A stretch of DNA of 61,020 nt from NCBI GenBank assembly GCA_027487435.1, contig JAIYDP010000500.1:1-61020 (forward strand), read 5' to 3'. The notes below the pieces were generated by a model that saw nothing but the letters and a program-made list of their open reading frames with translations, was not told where the DNA came from and searched no databases. Below, in pieces: positions 21,014-32,880 of the stretch (the stretch's first letter is position 1; each line of letters begins with the position of its first letter). Source of the DNA: Verrucomicrobiaceae bacterium (GTDB taxonomy: Bacteria > Verrucomicrobiota > Verrucomicrobiia > Verrucomicrobiales > Akkermansiaceae). Both the position numbers and the translations under genes were made by a program.

Positions 21014-22721
21014 TTAGTACGCAAACTCATCCTCCTCTATCGGACCCATCCATTCCGCAATGTCGTCCATTTTCTTTTCCATGACTTCCAGATCCCCAAA
21101 TGACTGGAGGACTGCGGCTCCTTTGGAATCATTGCGATCCAGCAGCTTCGCCTGACGGCCCTGACCAACTCCCCGAAGTACAACAACCACTCCACCTGGT
21201 TTCGGAAGAGCTGTCTCAAGCTGTGTGTCTTTCAATCCCTCAAGAAGCGTTCCGTCATCAAGTTTGACGTTGCAAAGATCTCTCTTCATCACATCAATCA
21301 CCTTGCCTTTGATGCTGTAGTACTTTCCTTGCTTGAAATACTTGTCTACGATCTTAACTCTAATATTTGTCCGAAGCCAGAAGTCTCCCTTTGATCTTTG
21401 CCTACAGAATCAATAAATTCATTTAAGGTCGCGAACGAAATCGTCTTATCTTCAATCTTCTCTCTTTTTGAACTTCCACTTTTCTCCCTGCAGCAGTAAA
21501 CCTTGGAGAACAATACTCCAACTCTTCGCGCTTCCTTTTCTCTTCCCGGTCACGCTGCCGCTTTCTATCATCCAGGCCACGTCTCTAGACGTATTGGCAA
21601 ACCCTGTCATTGCGCTACAATATCTGCTTCGGCCTTTTTTGAATCGTCAACGACCGAAAAATCGGCTGTGATGATGTTTTTGTCTACTGCAACTTCCTAA
21701 CGCATTAGAGGCGTACCATCACTTTAAAACTTCCCCATTTAGATGCAGCTTCACCATGACCTCATGAGCGTGCATGAATGTCACAATTCTGAAGGATGAG
21801 ACTATGAACGATCTGCCGCACCCCCAGAGGCCATTGTGCTGCCCTCCTGTCATCGCAACCTCCGCCCCTTTGGCAATGGCAGCATTTTTCTTCGGGACCA
21901 ATTGCTCAGAGAGATATCGAAAATTACGGACGGAGCCGTCAGCGTCGACGATGTTGGCCATTTGCTCAGGAGATTTCTCTCTCTTTTGGCCAGGCTTGTG
22001 TTTTTTCTTATTCTTGTAATACTGATTGTAGGGTATGATTTCAATCGGTTCCACAACACTATGGGATCAAAGCAGAACAAGAGCCAAGACCCTTTCATCG
22101 ATCCGCCGATCGGCTTCCCGGGCTCCCAACCCATTCCCCTCATCAAGGCAGCCCCAAAATGCTCGACTGGGATATTGTCGTATTCCTCGCTATCATCTTG
22201 ATCAGGCAGCTCCGCAACGTCATGTTTGCATTTCTCCGCTTCCTGCGAGGTAAGCAGACGACACCTTACATCTACCGTCATCGGAATGACTAAAGATGAC
22301 CTCAAGGCAGGATCATCTGCAGTCGCATCCTTTAGTTTCATTGCATCTAGTACAGATTGAGCAATCTCCGAGAGAGAAAACCTCTTGAAAGCTTTTCCAT
22401 TGCCTCCTCTTGCAGCGTTAAAGGTCTATTTTCTAAGCCCTCCGATCCCCGCTTGTGAGACTCAATCATTTCGTTGAGTTGCCTCTCCGTCTCTTCCATG
22501 ACTTCTTTGTCGATGTCTTTTGGAAGAGGAATCGAAGCCTTTGGCCTGTTCCAAACGCTGTCTTTGTTTCGCATAGGGATTACAAGCGGCTTGGAAGATA
22601 TTTTAGAGTCAGCAGAAGAAACAAAACCACCGTCGGTCAGAGAGGTGACCATTTGCCGTTGAGGCATGTCAGTGTCGTCATCAGAGTCATCCTTGAACAC
22701 ATGTGCCTTTTGTTTTGACAT
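21014..22721 (-). CDS. GPKOW: GPKOW/MOS2/Spp2-type G-patch and KOW spliceosomal protein
   Basis: Starts at 22721 (MSKQKAHVFKDDSDDDTDMP). An N-terminal disordered region is followed by the G-patch (VEHFGAALMRGMGWEPGKPI), the degenerate glycine-rich form seen in this family. After introns there is a basic segment (YKNKKKHKPGQKRE), a KOW-like part (GGVVVVLRGVGQGRQAKLLD) and a tail ending MGPIEEDEFAY. The G-patch of this family recruits and activates the DEAH helicase Prp2/DHX16 for the first catalytic step of splicing. About 500 residues with several short introns. It is divergent from RABGGTA, with 38 nt between starts. Confidence 0.9.
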
Positions 22722-22759
22722 GCAAAAGTTCTAACAGATAGAGTCAATTAATCTTTAGC

Positions 22760-25039
22760 ATGGTTTCCTCTTCTGAACCGCAGCAGCTAACAATTGCAAG
22801 CACGGAATTCGGAAGGATGATCCATCGTTGAGAGATCCTGCAAAGCAGCAAGCGCTTGCAAAGAAGGCGGCTTTGTATCGTGAGGGATCTCTGCAGCTCC
22901 TTGCGAAAGTAGCTTTTGTTTGCGTTCATAACCATCAAAGCGAAACCTTAAAGAATACTCTGAAGAAACGTTGAAGAAGACACAGAAAATGCTTGAAATT
23001 AATGCAGAATTTTACACCATGTGGAACTACCGGCGTGAAATATTGGAAAACTCCTTTATTGTCGAGTGCCCCGTTGAATGCAATGACGCTGATTGATGCA
23101 GCCCAGACTCGAAACTCTCCAAAGTGCAAGACGAACTACGATTTTTGGAAGCAGTCCACATTCTCCGTATGTTCGGTCTGATGTTTTAGGCGATCATGAA
23201 GAATTCGAAGTCATACTGGATTTGGAACCACCGACGGTGGGCAGTTCTCCTCCTTGCTCCAGAAAGTCCTCCAGTGCCATCCTCTCCAGCCGACTCAGTT
23301 CTTCAAAGAGAACTGTCCCTCTGTTCGCAACTGCTAAAGGCTGACGAGAGGAATTGTTTTTTCTCGATAGAACCATCTCACACTTCAGTTCACTGCTGGG
23401 GCTATCGCATGTTCGTTGTCTCTCGCTTGAGAGTGGACCCGTCTAGTGAGCTGGAATACACAACGCAGAAAATCAATCAGAATTTCTCCAACTACTCCGC
23501 GTGGCATTACCGCAGCGCATACCTTACAAGTGTTGCCGATGGACGTAACTCCGAAGATCGCCTTCGCCGGGGTGCCATTTGTGTGTTTGGTCCTCACCTA
23601 CAGAGCTTGACTTCGTTCGCCAAGCGCAGTTTACGGACCCATTCGATCAGTCTGCTTGGTATTACCATCGGTGGCTTGTGGAACCCCGTACCTTCGCGTG
23701 CTCTCTGTTCTAAGAATTCAGTCCGCAAGGCATCCATTGACCTCGCATCGGCAGTCAGTAGATCATCAATTGTTTTTGCCTTCTCGCGCAGCGTGAAGTG
23801 CCCGGTGGTTGAATGTGGTGAAAAACATTCGCTACAGCTTAGGCCTGCAATTGCAGGCTCTGATAGCTTTTGTTCTTGTTGGGTATGTTACCGATTCCGC
23901 TGCAGATTCAAATGTTAGGTCAGTGTGTTGCCCGAGGCCCTGAGCTCTCCTCTTTCTGTGCAGATCGCGAATGTTGAGACAGTTGATGGACGACGCTACC
24001 AAGGCACGCAGCTGCAACTGGGTTTATTGCTAAACCAGCTTTCGGCTCATTGGTCCAGAGAGCGCAACATGGGAAACTCTTCCGATTGCAGCGGATGCGA
24101 ACACCCGATGGAAATTTTTCACAGGTTGATTCTTGTTGGGTGACTGACTGCCCGAAGTTGGTCACGAGGTTGCCAAGCCTCTTCTCTGCGAAGACGAGAA
24201 AGAGTTGTTGACGCTCTCTGAGATGGAGCCGTCGTGCAAATGTAATCTCCATCATTGGCAACGCTGACCTGAAGGGGTCACTTCAGCCCTGAAGGTTGTG
24301 CAAGGACTCAACGGCGCTGTGGATGTGATTTCTCTCTATCACGTTGCTAAATATGGAGGCGGAGAGTGCAGAAGCATTCACCGAGTTGAAAAAGGCTGAT
24401 CCGTCGCGCTCAACGTACTATGATGACAAAGGTTTGGATGGGAGGTAGAATATTGATAGGGCCAGCTTCCATGATCCGCCTGCGCCGGCGATGCGAGCGC
24501 GCAGTAGGGCAGTCGGTCGTTGCCTTCACCTCGCTCGCTCTCACTTGCATGCGAGTTGACGCTGTGAATGCGCAGTGCGTAGTTTCTAATCAGTAGCTGT
24601 TGCCTATTCTCGGCGTTCGTCACCTGGACGTTTCGAGGAATTTCTTGCGGTCTCTTGAGGGCATTGAAATACTCTATTTTCTTGAGGTAGGATTGAGAAA
24701 TGCGTGTTTGACGATGTAGGAGCTCAAGGCTGATGACAATGTCCTCCAGGGGTTGAAGCCTGTAGCTGCATTGCCCTACCTTCAGCTCCTATCAGTGACC
24801 AACAACCGTTAAAGTCTTGCGCTTCTCTTCTCATCGCTCAGGCATTTCATCTTCGGATGAGTTGGAGATCCTCGCAACATGCAGGTCACTTCACACCCTT
24901 CAACTCTCCGGCAACCCAGTCTTTCTCGATTTCCACTCCTCTGACCGACATGCAGCTGACCAAGACGCCATTTTACTCGGCGGAGACCGTCGCCACGGAG
25001 ATTCCACAACTCAAACGTTTGGATGACGAAGCATTTTAA
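22760..25039 (+). CDS. RABGGTA: Rab geranylgeranyltransferase alpha subunit
   Basis: ATG at 22760 is followed at once by a 38-nt intron (22763-22800). The spliced start reads MHGIRKDDPSLRDPAKQQAL, matching the conserved MHG start of this subunit. Prenyltransferase alpha repeats follow: INAEFYTMWNYRREILEN, SYWIWNHRRWAV, ERNFHCWGYRMFV-type and INQNFSNYSAWHYRSAYL. Part of the middle is split by short introns, and around 23.6-24.3 kb the frames change often. The C-terminal leucine-rich repeats (LDVSRNFLRSLEGIEIL, then LEILATCRSLHTLQLSGNP) identify the RABGGTA rather than the farnesyltransferase subunit. It pairs with the beta subunit and Rab escort protein to prenylate Rab GTPases. Ends LKRLDDEAF. 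Confidence 0.92.
22763..22800 (+). other. 38-nt intron directly after the RABGGTA start codon
   Basis: Starts GTTTCCTCTT and ends ACAATTGCAAG. Removing it joins ATG to CAC-GGA-ATT-CGG, producing the MHGxRK start shared with other RABGGTA proteins. Confidence 0.85.
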
Positions 25040-25082
25040 TGCTGCACATGTAGTTCTAGCTCGGTTGAAAGGCTGCTGTAAA

Positions 25083-26270
25083 TCACTTCTTCGGGCGCCT
25101 CGAGAGCAAGTGCTGGGCTTTGGACACCCGCTTGGCGACTTCGCGGCGAATTTCGTCCAGCACCGATGGAGTCTGAAGCACATCTGCAACGACTTTCTCA
25201 GCAGTTATTGCAATCAACTCAGGAGAGTTGCCACTTCTGCTCAAGAGCTCCTTGTCTGGACAATCACAACATTCAGAAGGAGGTGAACCTTCCATCAAAT
25301 TGCTCTGGAGCGAGGAAAAGGCGCCGTACAAAACGAAATCCTCCAATGGGTCTCTGGCTGCGTCGTCCACGTCAACATTTGACCTGGATGTCTTGACAAT
25401 TGTAGCCAACTGAGGCAGAGGAGGACACTCCTTCAATTGTGTGGCTGGTGCCTCATCTCGAAGAGGGCGACGGCGCGGTGGAGGAGCGAAGGCGGCACTT
25501 CGACATGAGTCATAGAACGGAGAATCAACATGGCCAGAACAAGAGACGTAACTGCACTCGCCATGTCTGAGTGCACGCTATTGTCTTTGAAGGGGCGACA
25601 GGCAGGAGGGCCTCGAACTTCCATAGGCTCGCCCTATTTGATGAGAAAATATACACTTCCTTCCCAAATGACCCATTGCGTGACATATTGGGGCACGCTC
25701 TGTATGAAGCCATGCCGTGAGCGATGAGTTGGGACATAGTCCATTACAATCACAGGGTCTGCACTCTCTGGAATGTCCCTCGACACTGCAGATTGCTTCA
25801 TGTGAGATAGAGTTGCAGTGAATCCAACCCAGACAATCGCTTCAGTTTCGACTGATGCATCTCTCTTATTTTGAGATAGTACTCGATGAGTGGACCGGGG
25901 AGCAGTTCCAGCGTGGACCGAGGTTTCTTTGACAGGTACGTCCACACGAACTTGAAGAGGTTCTTGACTTCTCTCACTTTGATTGCTCAGTCTTAGATCC
26001 GACATCGACGACTTAAACGAGGAGTCTCGCACCGAGCCAATGAAACTCACTCTCTTATTGAGCAAGTCATCCAATTTACTCTCGTTCTGCGTTCCTTCAA
26101 AACTTCGCCGTCAAAGAGCCTGGAATAACAAACTCGTCTGAATATCGCTGCGCCTCTTCTTGAAACTCGCTCTCATCCACGTTGATATCTTTTAGTAAAT
26201 TTCGAAATTCACGAAGAACCTTCCTCAATTTCCATGATTCCCGCCTTTTCTCTAAATTCAGAACAATTTT
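25083..26270 (-). CDS. unknown protein
   Basis: The reading frames join across short introns. The N-terminal part is charged and helical (RRESWKLRKVLREFRNLLKD, then DESEFQEEAQRYSDEFVI). A Ser-rich region follows (VRDSSFKSSMSDLRLSNQS), then VWVGFTATLSHMKQSAV and PVIVMDYVPTHRSRHG. The C-terminal exon reads LKECPPLPQLATIVKTSRSN and continues to an ending SKAQHLLSRRPKK. No clear start ATG could be fixed; the frame is open back to about 26270, only a few bases from the divergent bromodomain gene, so a tiny first exon is likely. About 350 residues. No domain recognised. Confidence 0.5.
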
Positions 26271-26278
26271 ATTAGTTA

Positions 26279-27750
26279 ATGGACGATCCCAGTTCTTTGA
26301 GCATGCGGGACATCTCTACTGACTGGAAGAGTGCTTTTAAGATTGTGAAGTACCTCGAAGTGTGCGGAATTCTAAATGCTGTGTTTCCATCTGAAGTTTC
26401 GGAATCGTTTTGCCAGCATTTGGGCTCCTCCGAGCGCTTCCAGTCCATGCTCTGCTCCGATGAAATTGGACCTCACTCTTCGTGGAAACTGAGACTGCGA
26501 GCTTATATATGGGATGGTGTTCAGCAAGCAATGCATGGCGCTAGTTTGCTAGATGTTTGTTGCGTGATGTTTTCAGAGTCCTTTCGAGTCCTTGATGTCT
26601 TTCCGTGCCTTGGAGAAGACGACGAGGTATTTACTTCATTTTGCCATCTAATCGTGCGCCAGGACGACGACAGCTCCTTTAGAGGCTTGCTGGGGGACAC
26701 AGACGTAGTTTCTATGAAAAATCTGCTGAATCTGAAGGATGGAAAATCATCGGATTTCTGCGATCGAATCGAAGTCGCAACTACGGCGTCTCTTGATCTA
26801 GGAGAAGTAGGCGCTGTTTCTCGGAAGCGAAAGGACAAGGACGGTGTTCGGGCACGACGAGAACTGCGGTCGCTGATGCCGGACCACAAGCCGTCTAGAA
26901 AATGGGTGACCTTTGATTTTGATGTGTTTGCATGACAGAGGCAGCAGAATCTCCAGTTTGATGGGCAAGATGTACTCAATGATCACCTGATCCGCGTGGT
27001 CGACGATCTTCGAAACCTTGAGGTCACTCTCGCCAACTCTTTTGACCCCTCAGTGCGCCGAGCCATTTTTGCAACCAGTGAAGCGCTCTGAGGCACCAGA
27101 TTATCTAGATGTGATTAAGCAGCCCATGGACATTGGCACAATGACGAAAAAGATCAAGGGAGGGAAGTTGCTTCATCAACGATCATTTTTGACCCCTCAG
27201 ATATTCTTCAACTGCAGAGTTTGCAGCTGACTTCAATTTGATAATTCAAAATTGCCGCACGTATAACACAGAGGACGTCTTTCTTGTCATTGCGCAGCTC
27301 ACGTTGAAGGATTCTATTTTTGTCTCGATGGCGGGCGATCTCGAAAAGCGCTTCGCCGCGTTGTGGGACGGTGTCCCTTCGATTTTGCTGGACAAATCCA
27401 TCCGCTATGTTGATGACGACTCCTCGTCCCCGCGCACGTCCACTCCGACACCATCTTCCCGAAAAGTTTCCTTGTTTCTTGACAATCTGATCGTCCAGCT
27501 TTTGGAGGCACCCCCTCTGCCCCGTGCAGGCCCCGACCTCTTTTTGAAAGAACGCACCCGCGCCGTTCAAGACTTAAAAGACCTCACTGAAAGTCACCTC
27601 GCCCAGAACGGTTGCACATCTGCAGCTGGTGGTAGGAGACCGAGTCATCACGGTGCTGGGCATGCGTTTGATGTCGTCAAGCGAGCGTTCACGGCGCTGG
27701 AAGCGGAGCTGCCGCCGCTGCCAGTGCTTCAAAAGCGTCTGCGGCGCTAG
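26279..27750 (+). CDS. bromodomain protein
   Basis: Starts at 26279 (MDDPSSLSMRDISTDWKSAF). The N-terminal 200 residues are helical and end with a basic stretch (SRKRKDKDGVRARRELR). The bromodomain spans roughly 27.0-27.3 kb. It reads CAEPFLQPVKRSEAPDYLDV, then IKQPMDIGTMTKKIKGGK; after an intron it reads EFAADFNLIIQNCRTYNTE, with the acetyl-lysine-binding Asn (NCRTYN) present. The C-terminus is Ser/Pro-rich and then helical, ending VLQKRLRR. A single bromodomain with a long N-terminal helical region recalls SAGA-type factors such as SPT7, but no decisive second domain is visible. Presumably binds acetylated histones in the nucleus. Confidence 0.85.
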
Positions 27751-28038
27751 AACTCTTTTTTGTTATTCTGCATTGTGCAGAAATTATGAAACAATCACTT
27801 ACTGTCACGGATGACATATCTGTACAAATATCAGCTGCTCTAATGTACAACAACGGGGAGACGAGCATCACGCCAGCGCCGTCTCGCTGTCGGACACGCG
27901 GTACGAAGGATTCGCTCGCGGCTCCTCCGGCCGTCGCATGTGGGGCCGCTTCTTTGCTGAGAGAGTCGACGCCTAGACGTCAGATAGGGCGACCGAATAG
28001 GCGGTACCTTCGCACTGACAACGGGCGAAGGAAAGCGC
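27751..28038. other. intergenic stretch between convergent genes
   Basis: About 290 bases between the bromodomain stop and my proposed stop of the beta-helix/MFS gene. The minus-strand frame remains open for part of it (to 27840) if the last proposed intron is not removed, so some of it could be C-terminal coding sequence. Otherwise it is 3' untranslated sequence. Confidence 0.4.
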
Positions 28039-31000
28039 TCAATGTCCTTGCGGGCTCCGCAGAACAGTAGAGGGAACACGTAGAGGGCATTCTTTTGTGT
28101 TAGCATGACGAGGTGGGGCGCAACCATGGAACCGATTATGATGTAGGTGTTGAGGAGACCGATTGTACTTTGAAGTGAGAGGCCAACGATGGGACCCTTC
28201 GATATGAGAAACAATTTGGCAGAGAGCACGATGATGTTTCCGATGGCGTAGGCGGTATTGAAAATCGAGTACACCGTTTCAAATGACGTTGCGCCAAGCA
28301 GTGAAATCTCATCCGTCATGAACGGCAGGGTCGGGACAACTGCGAAGGAGCCCGCGGCACCTACAAACACTAGGGCGAGCGCTTGCAGCGGGACGGTGCG
28401 CGGAACGACGAGGAGGGGCAGGGCTGCGGACATACAAACGAAGCCGAAGACCATAATGGGGCGCCGACCTGTCGCAAAGTGAGAAAACAAACGTGTTCAT
28501 GTTCATACCGAACTTGTCTGACAACGCGCCAGAAATAGAGCTGCAGACGCCATAGGACACGACCCCAAGAGCAAAGAGGCCACCGACGGTGAAGAGATTG
28601 GCTTTGAATAGGCGCTGGACGTGAAGAGGGAGTGTGGGCTCCATTGCTGTCACCGAAGCTGCGCCAATGACGACGGCGACCGTTATGAGCGGGATACGTG
28701 TTCTCGCAATTTCTCCCAGAGGCGGTGGCGTTTCCAACGACGGTGGCATGTCCTCCAAAATGAGGGCAATAAGAATGACGTCGACGAAGCAGAGGACGGC
28801 GCCGAGAAGAAATGGTAGCGCGTAGCCGCCCCATTGGTACAAAAGGCCACCAAGGGGGGGGCCTAATAAAAGCCCGAGCCCCGACCAGCCTGCAGCAGAA
28901 CCCAACGCAGCGCCGCGGCTGTTCTTGAAAGCGTTTGTCAAAGCTGTCTGACCAGCAGTGAAATTAGCTGCAGATGCAACTCCTTGGAGGATGCGAGCGA
29001 TGAGAAGCGAAGGGAAGTCAGTAGAGAACGCAAACATGGTTGTTGAGGTCGCAAGGCCGACCATGCCGACGAGCAGAACGCGGCGCGAGCCGAACGACCG
29101 AACGGCCTGGGCGAAAAACGGTGACGCGATGAGCGTGGCGACAGCGTAGGAGCCGACGAGAACGCCCAACAAGGTTGGGGGGATGCTCCTTTCGGCGGTG
29201 TAGAGGGGCAAAACAAGGACGGCAAGGCCATATGTAAGTTGGCCTGAAAACATGGACAAGGTGACGGCGAGGAAAACTGCAGGGGGGTCTGATTTTGAAA
29301 GGGTGCGGTCTGGGGCGACAAGGAGGGCGTACTCATGAGCGGAGTCGCGGTGGAAGAGGGCCATGAGAAAGAGGGAGAGGTAGAGGAGGTAGTGGAGGAG
29401 AAAAGGGAAGAAGAATGCGTCGATGTCTTCTTCGGCAAGGTACGTGTACATGTCGATGGAAGCGACGTAGAAGGAGAGGATCCACCAGCCGCGGAGTGGA
29501 AGCCAGCTCTGTGACATAGCGCGAGAATGTTCTAAATACAGTACCCACGTTGCGAAGAGCCAGGACACAATATCGAGAGCCCATTGAGCCGCACGCCAAG
29601 AGGCCAGCGGCGCGCCAACAGCGACGGCGATAATGAAAAACGATAGAGGGAAAAGAGAGAGGAGGACGGACACGACCATCTTCTTCTTGACCCATGGAGG
29701 ATAGACGGACGTGACGACCTTTGGGAGGGCAAAGAGCTCGTGAAGGCGAAAGGCTCCGGACACGAAGAGGAAGAATCTGGGGCCCAAGAACAAAGCGAAC
29801 TGGATGAGGGAGACTGTGAAGGCGTACTGAGATGCAGCGATGGCGAAGCCGACGTCAAAGTCGTAGGACACGACGCCGATAGGATCTGCTGGGACGGGGA
29901 AGACAGAAGACAAGGAGGCCACGGTGAGACCCGAGACGGGGAGAAAAGAAAAGCCTCCAGAGGGCGTCTCATCGAGGCTGAGGGTCTGCATGGAGGCGTC
30001 GATGGTCCGGCCAGACGCCAGCAGAGAGGGCGGCCAAGTGGCGAAGGCGGGGGATGCAGTAGCATTATTTGTTTCAAAACGAACATCGCGAAAGGACACG
30101 ACTCGAGTTGAGACGGCCAGAAGGGACGAATTGGAGGAGAGAGCGACGCCTATGCGATATGGTGAAAGGCGGCGATAGCCAACGCGAACGAGCATCGACG
30201 GTATGATAGCGGCAAAGCGAAGGGAGCCACCCTGCGTTTGAGAGAAGAAAATGTCAACCACAGATCCGTTGGGACCTGCGCGAGACATGTGGGCAAGAGG
30301 GGCCCAGCTGAATGCCGTCAAGTTAGCATTTTGAAAATCGACTTGGTGCACTGCAGTGCGAAGGAGGATGGGAGGGGGCCCTGCAGAATTTGAAAGATAC
30401 ATGGTCACGTTGGCTCCACGTTGAGAGAGATTGATCTCGTACGTGGCAGTTGCAGCCGCATCAACAGCAAAAGGCACAAACGACGCGGACACAATGGAGG
30501 AGTCCAGGCGCTCAAAAGAAAACGCAGCTGGCGCTGGTTGTGACTCCGTTTCAACCGCCACGATCGACGGAACTTCTGCACTGCAAATGGCATCGGACAG
30601 AGGGGACGCGACTTGCTGAGGTGCTGAAAAGAGGCACTTTGCACAAGTCCACTCTGACCCTCCTCCTTGAGCGTCCGTGTTATTGAAAATGATAGGGGGT
30701 GTCTTCACAGCGACGGAAGAGCTGAGACAGGACACTACAGCTGCTGCGGGCGCGACGTTGTTACGGATGATAACGCTATCAAGAGAAAGGGAGGAAGATT
30801 TCAAAAGCCCAACACCAGCCTCAGCTGACGCAGTGTTATGGCGAAATCTGCATTCTGTAAGTTGAATCCGTGAGAGCTCGGCAAAAAACACCCCCCCCTG
30901 TTGTGCAGTATTGTAAGCAAACTCAGAACTTGAAATGGCCATCGATGCGTTGAAGAGACGGATTGATCCGCCGCTTTGAGCTGAATTGAGGAGGAAGGAC

Positions 31001-31587
31001 GTGTTTGTAACGAACAATGCAGAGTCCGCGGAGTAAATGGCCCCTCCATCAGTCCTGGCGATGTTCTTGTGGAATGAAGAGTTTGAAATAGTCGCGTTGC
31101 AGCGGTCAAGACTTAGGGCACCGCCATTGCCGATGTCTGCACTGTTCGTAAAGAAATTGCAATTTGAGATGAAGAGAGAGGCACACTCCTGTGCTGTAAT
31201 CACTCCACCTGCTGCTGTTGTAGTGAAATTTTGGAGAACAAGAGATGAAAGAGATACATTGCTTGCTTTCATAGACAGAATGAAAGAGCCGGACGGTCCA
31301 ATAGGGTGGTTGATGACAGTGAACCCAGAAGCAACAGGTGAGATCACAACATTGGCATGATCCGCGATCAAATTTGAGAAACCCTCCCCTTCAAAGAAGC
31401 TATCCAAAAGAAGAATTGAACCGGAATTAGGAAACACTTTCTGAATCTCCGTGATAGCCCTTGCAATTGTTCGAAAAGGGGACAAAAGTGTGCCCTCATT
31501 TCGATCGTCTCCTTTGGGACTATTAGCAACGTAGAGAGAAGACGAAAGTGCCTCTGAAACAAATAGAAAAAATATCAATCTCCACAT
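28039..31587 (-). CDS. fusion membrane protein: secreted beta-helix domain, TMD0-like membrane block, major facilitator transporter
   Basis: Starts at 31587 with a signal peptide (MWRLIFFLFVSEALSSS). About the first 1,026 codons are one uninterrupted frame. Residues ~20-320 are a right-handed beta-helix with Pmp-like repeats (GGALSLDRCNATISNSSF, GGAIYSADSALFVTNTSF). Residues ~330-570 are an extracellular beta-rich region. Residues ~575-790 hold several membrane helices resembling the TMD0 block of ABCC transporters (LEHSRAMSQSWLPLRGWW). From ~815 a 12-helix major facilitator domain begins (GQLTYGLAVLVLPLYTAE, FGSRRVLLVGMVGLATST). The signature DKFGRRPIMVFG is completed across a 40-nt intron. 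Two more short introns near the end give YSIFNTAYAIGNIIGPIVG, resembling the vesicular amine transporter (SLC18) group, then a tail ending in LRSPQGH. About 1,140 residues. Substrate unknown. Confidence 0.85.
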
Positions 31588-31641
31588 GAACCCAAAATTC
31601 TGCCAATTATTCTTTGGCTGTGGACCTAAAAAAGAGAAAAG
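31588..31641. promoter_or_regulatory. 54-nt spacer between divergent genes
   Basis: Separates the start codons of the beta-helix/MFS gene and the PRKRIP1 homologue. It contains CCAATTATTCTTTGG and an AAAAAAGAGAAAAG run just before the PRKRIP1 ATG. Presumed bidirectional promoter by position. Confidence 0.35.
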
Positions 31642-32303
31642 ATGTCATGGCAGCCGATGTATGAAGTTAAGGTGGCATACAAGGAGGGTGGGGAAAAGGA
31701 AACGAGAGTGCGCGCTCTGGATGTCGCGATAATGATTGATTATTCAGATTGTCACTGCCACCGGAGGCGTTCAAGGTGCTGGCTCTGGAGATTTTCACTT
31801 GTACAGAAACATCCGGCGAAAGGAGCTGGATCGGTTAAAGACTTTTGAAGAAGAGAGGGAGCTGGTATGTTCAACTCGTGTAGTATGTAGTGTGACCATT
31901 CTAGGAGAAGGAGCAGAGGATTTTTGAGGCGGTCAAGTTGGTAAAAGAGGCAGAGCAAGCCAAGAAGACAGAAAAGAGGGCAGAGAAGAGGCGCAAGAAA
32001 AAGGAAAAGCAAAAAAGCTCAAAAAGGTCCAAGTCTGAGTCACGCGAAAGTTCTGTGGTCCCTCCTCAAGCGTCAACGCCTGACGAAGATGGCATGCAGC
32101 CAAAACCGAGCGAAGAGGTTGCTCCAGAATCGAAGCCTGATGAACAACTGCTTTCAAAGCTTGTGTCAGCCGTCCGTCAATACGAAAGAACAGCAGAAGA
32201 TCCATGCATTGTTGACCCAGTTGAAGGGAAAGATGAGAAATCTGAGCCGGAACCCAAGATAGCAAAGCGCCCTGCTGGACTGGTGATCATTGATGATGGC
32301 TGA
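31642..32303 (+). CDS. PRKRIP1: PRKRIP1-like spliceosomal protein
   Basis: Exon 1 encodes MSWQPMYE. An intron of about 80 nt leads to IVTATGGVQGAGSGDFHLYR followed by NIRRKELDRLKTFEEEREL, which matches the conserved core of PRKRIP1 (GAGSGEFHVYRxxRRRE in animals). A second intron precedes a long basic coiled coil (KKTEKRAEKRRKKKEKQK). The C-terminal half is acidic and ends AKRPAGLVIIDDG. In spliceosome structures the PRKRIP1 helix bridges components of the catalytic complexes. About 175 residues. The long first intron (near 80 nt) is unusual among its neighbours, most of which have 30-45 nt introns. Confidence 0.88.
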
Positions 32304-32880
32304 TTCTTGTCGAGCGGATTCTGTTTCATTTGTTTGCAATGACTTTTCTCGATGTCTTGGAATGAATGCGATTGTTTTGTGCTCTCGCCACACTTGTAAA
32401 GGAATGCATGCGGTACGCAATGGGATCGTAATGGCGGTTTTAGTTTAAGCTCAATGCCCTCCAGTTGCTTCTTGTTATTTCATCCCTTCTCGCTCCCTCT
32501 CCACCCATTTCCTTGCTGCCTTCCTGTGGCATCCCGATTCCGCGTTCGCGATGTTTTCCGAGATCGCAACGATGAGTTTAGGTCCGCTCTTTCCCCTTTC
32601 TTGGAATTTCTCCGCTCCCATTCACAGCCTTGAAGCTAACTGCAGCAGCTTCGAGCTGCCCGCAGCCCTTGCGCTCTATCCCTCTACCGCAGTCTAGCGC
32701 TGCCATCGTCCTCATCCGGCCCCCTGGCCTACTCTTTGGGATTCTCACGCGTCTTTGCAACCCATTCTACGCGCTCTCCTTTCCCTTCCAAACATACCCC
32801 GTATCAACTGATGCTGTCGCTTGCCAGTTTTCCCAACGTGTCCCCAAAATTAACAGATCTTTTTAGCTTGTTGCTGAGAT
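32304..32880. other. pyrimidine-rich stretch, possible unresolved short gene
   Basis: 577 bases between PRKRIP1 and the RasGEF gene, long for this genome. From about 32460 the plus strand is strongly C/T-rich. One frame reads RVRDVFRDRNDEFRSALSPF and another reads SGPLAYSLGFSRVFATHSTR, which could be exons of a small gene with a mitochondrial-type sequence or a 5' exon of the RasGEF gene. No start-to-stop model was found. It may be a long 5' leader. Confidence 0.3.

Noticed and set aside
29532..30111. Long alternative frames within the beta-helix/MFS gene on both strands
   Set aside because: They lie inside a well-supported 1,092-codon frame with clear transmembrane and domain signals, and their Ser/Pro- or Arg/Gly-rich translations are shadow-like.
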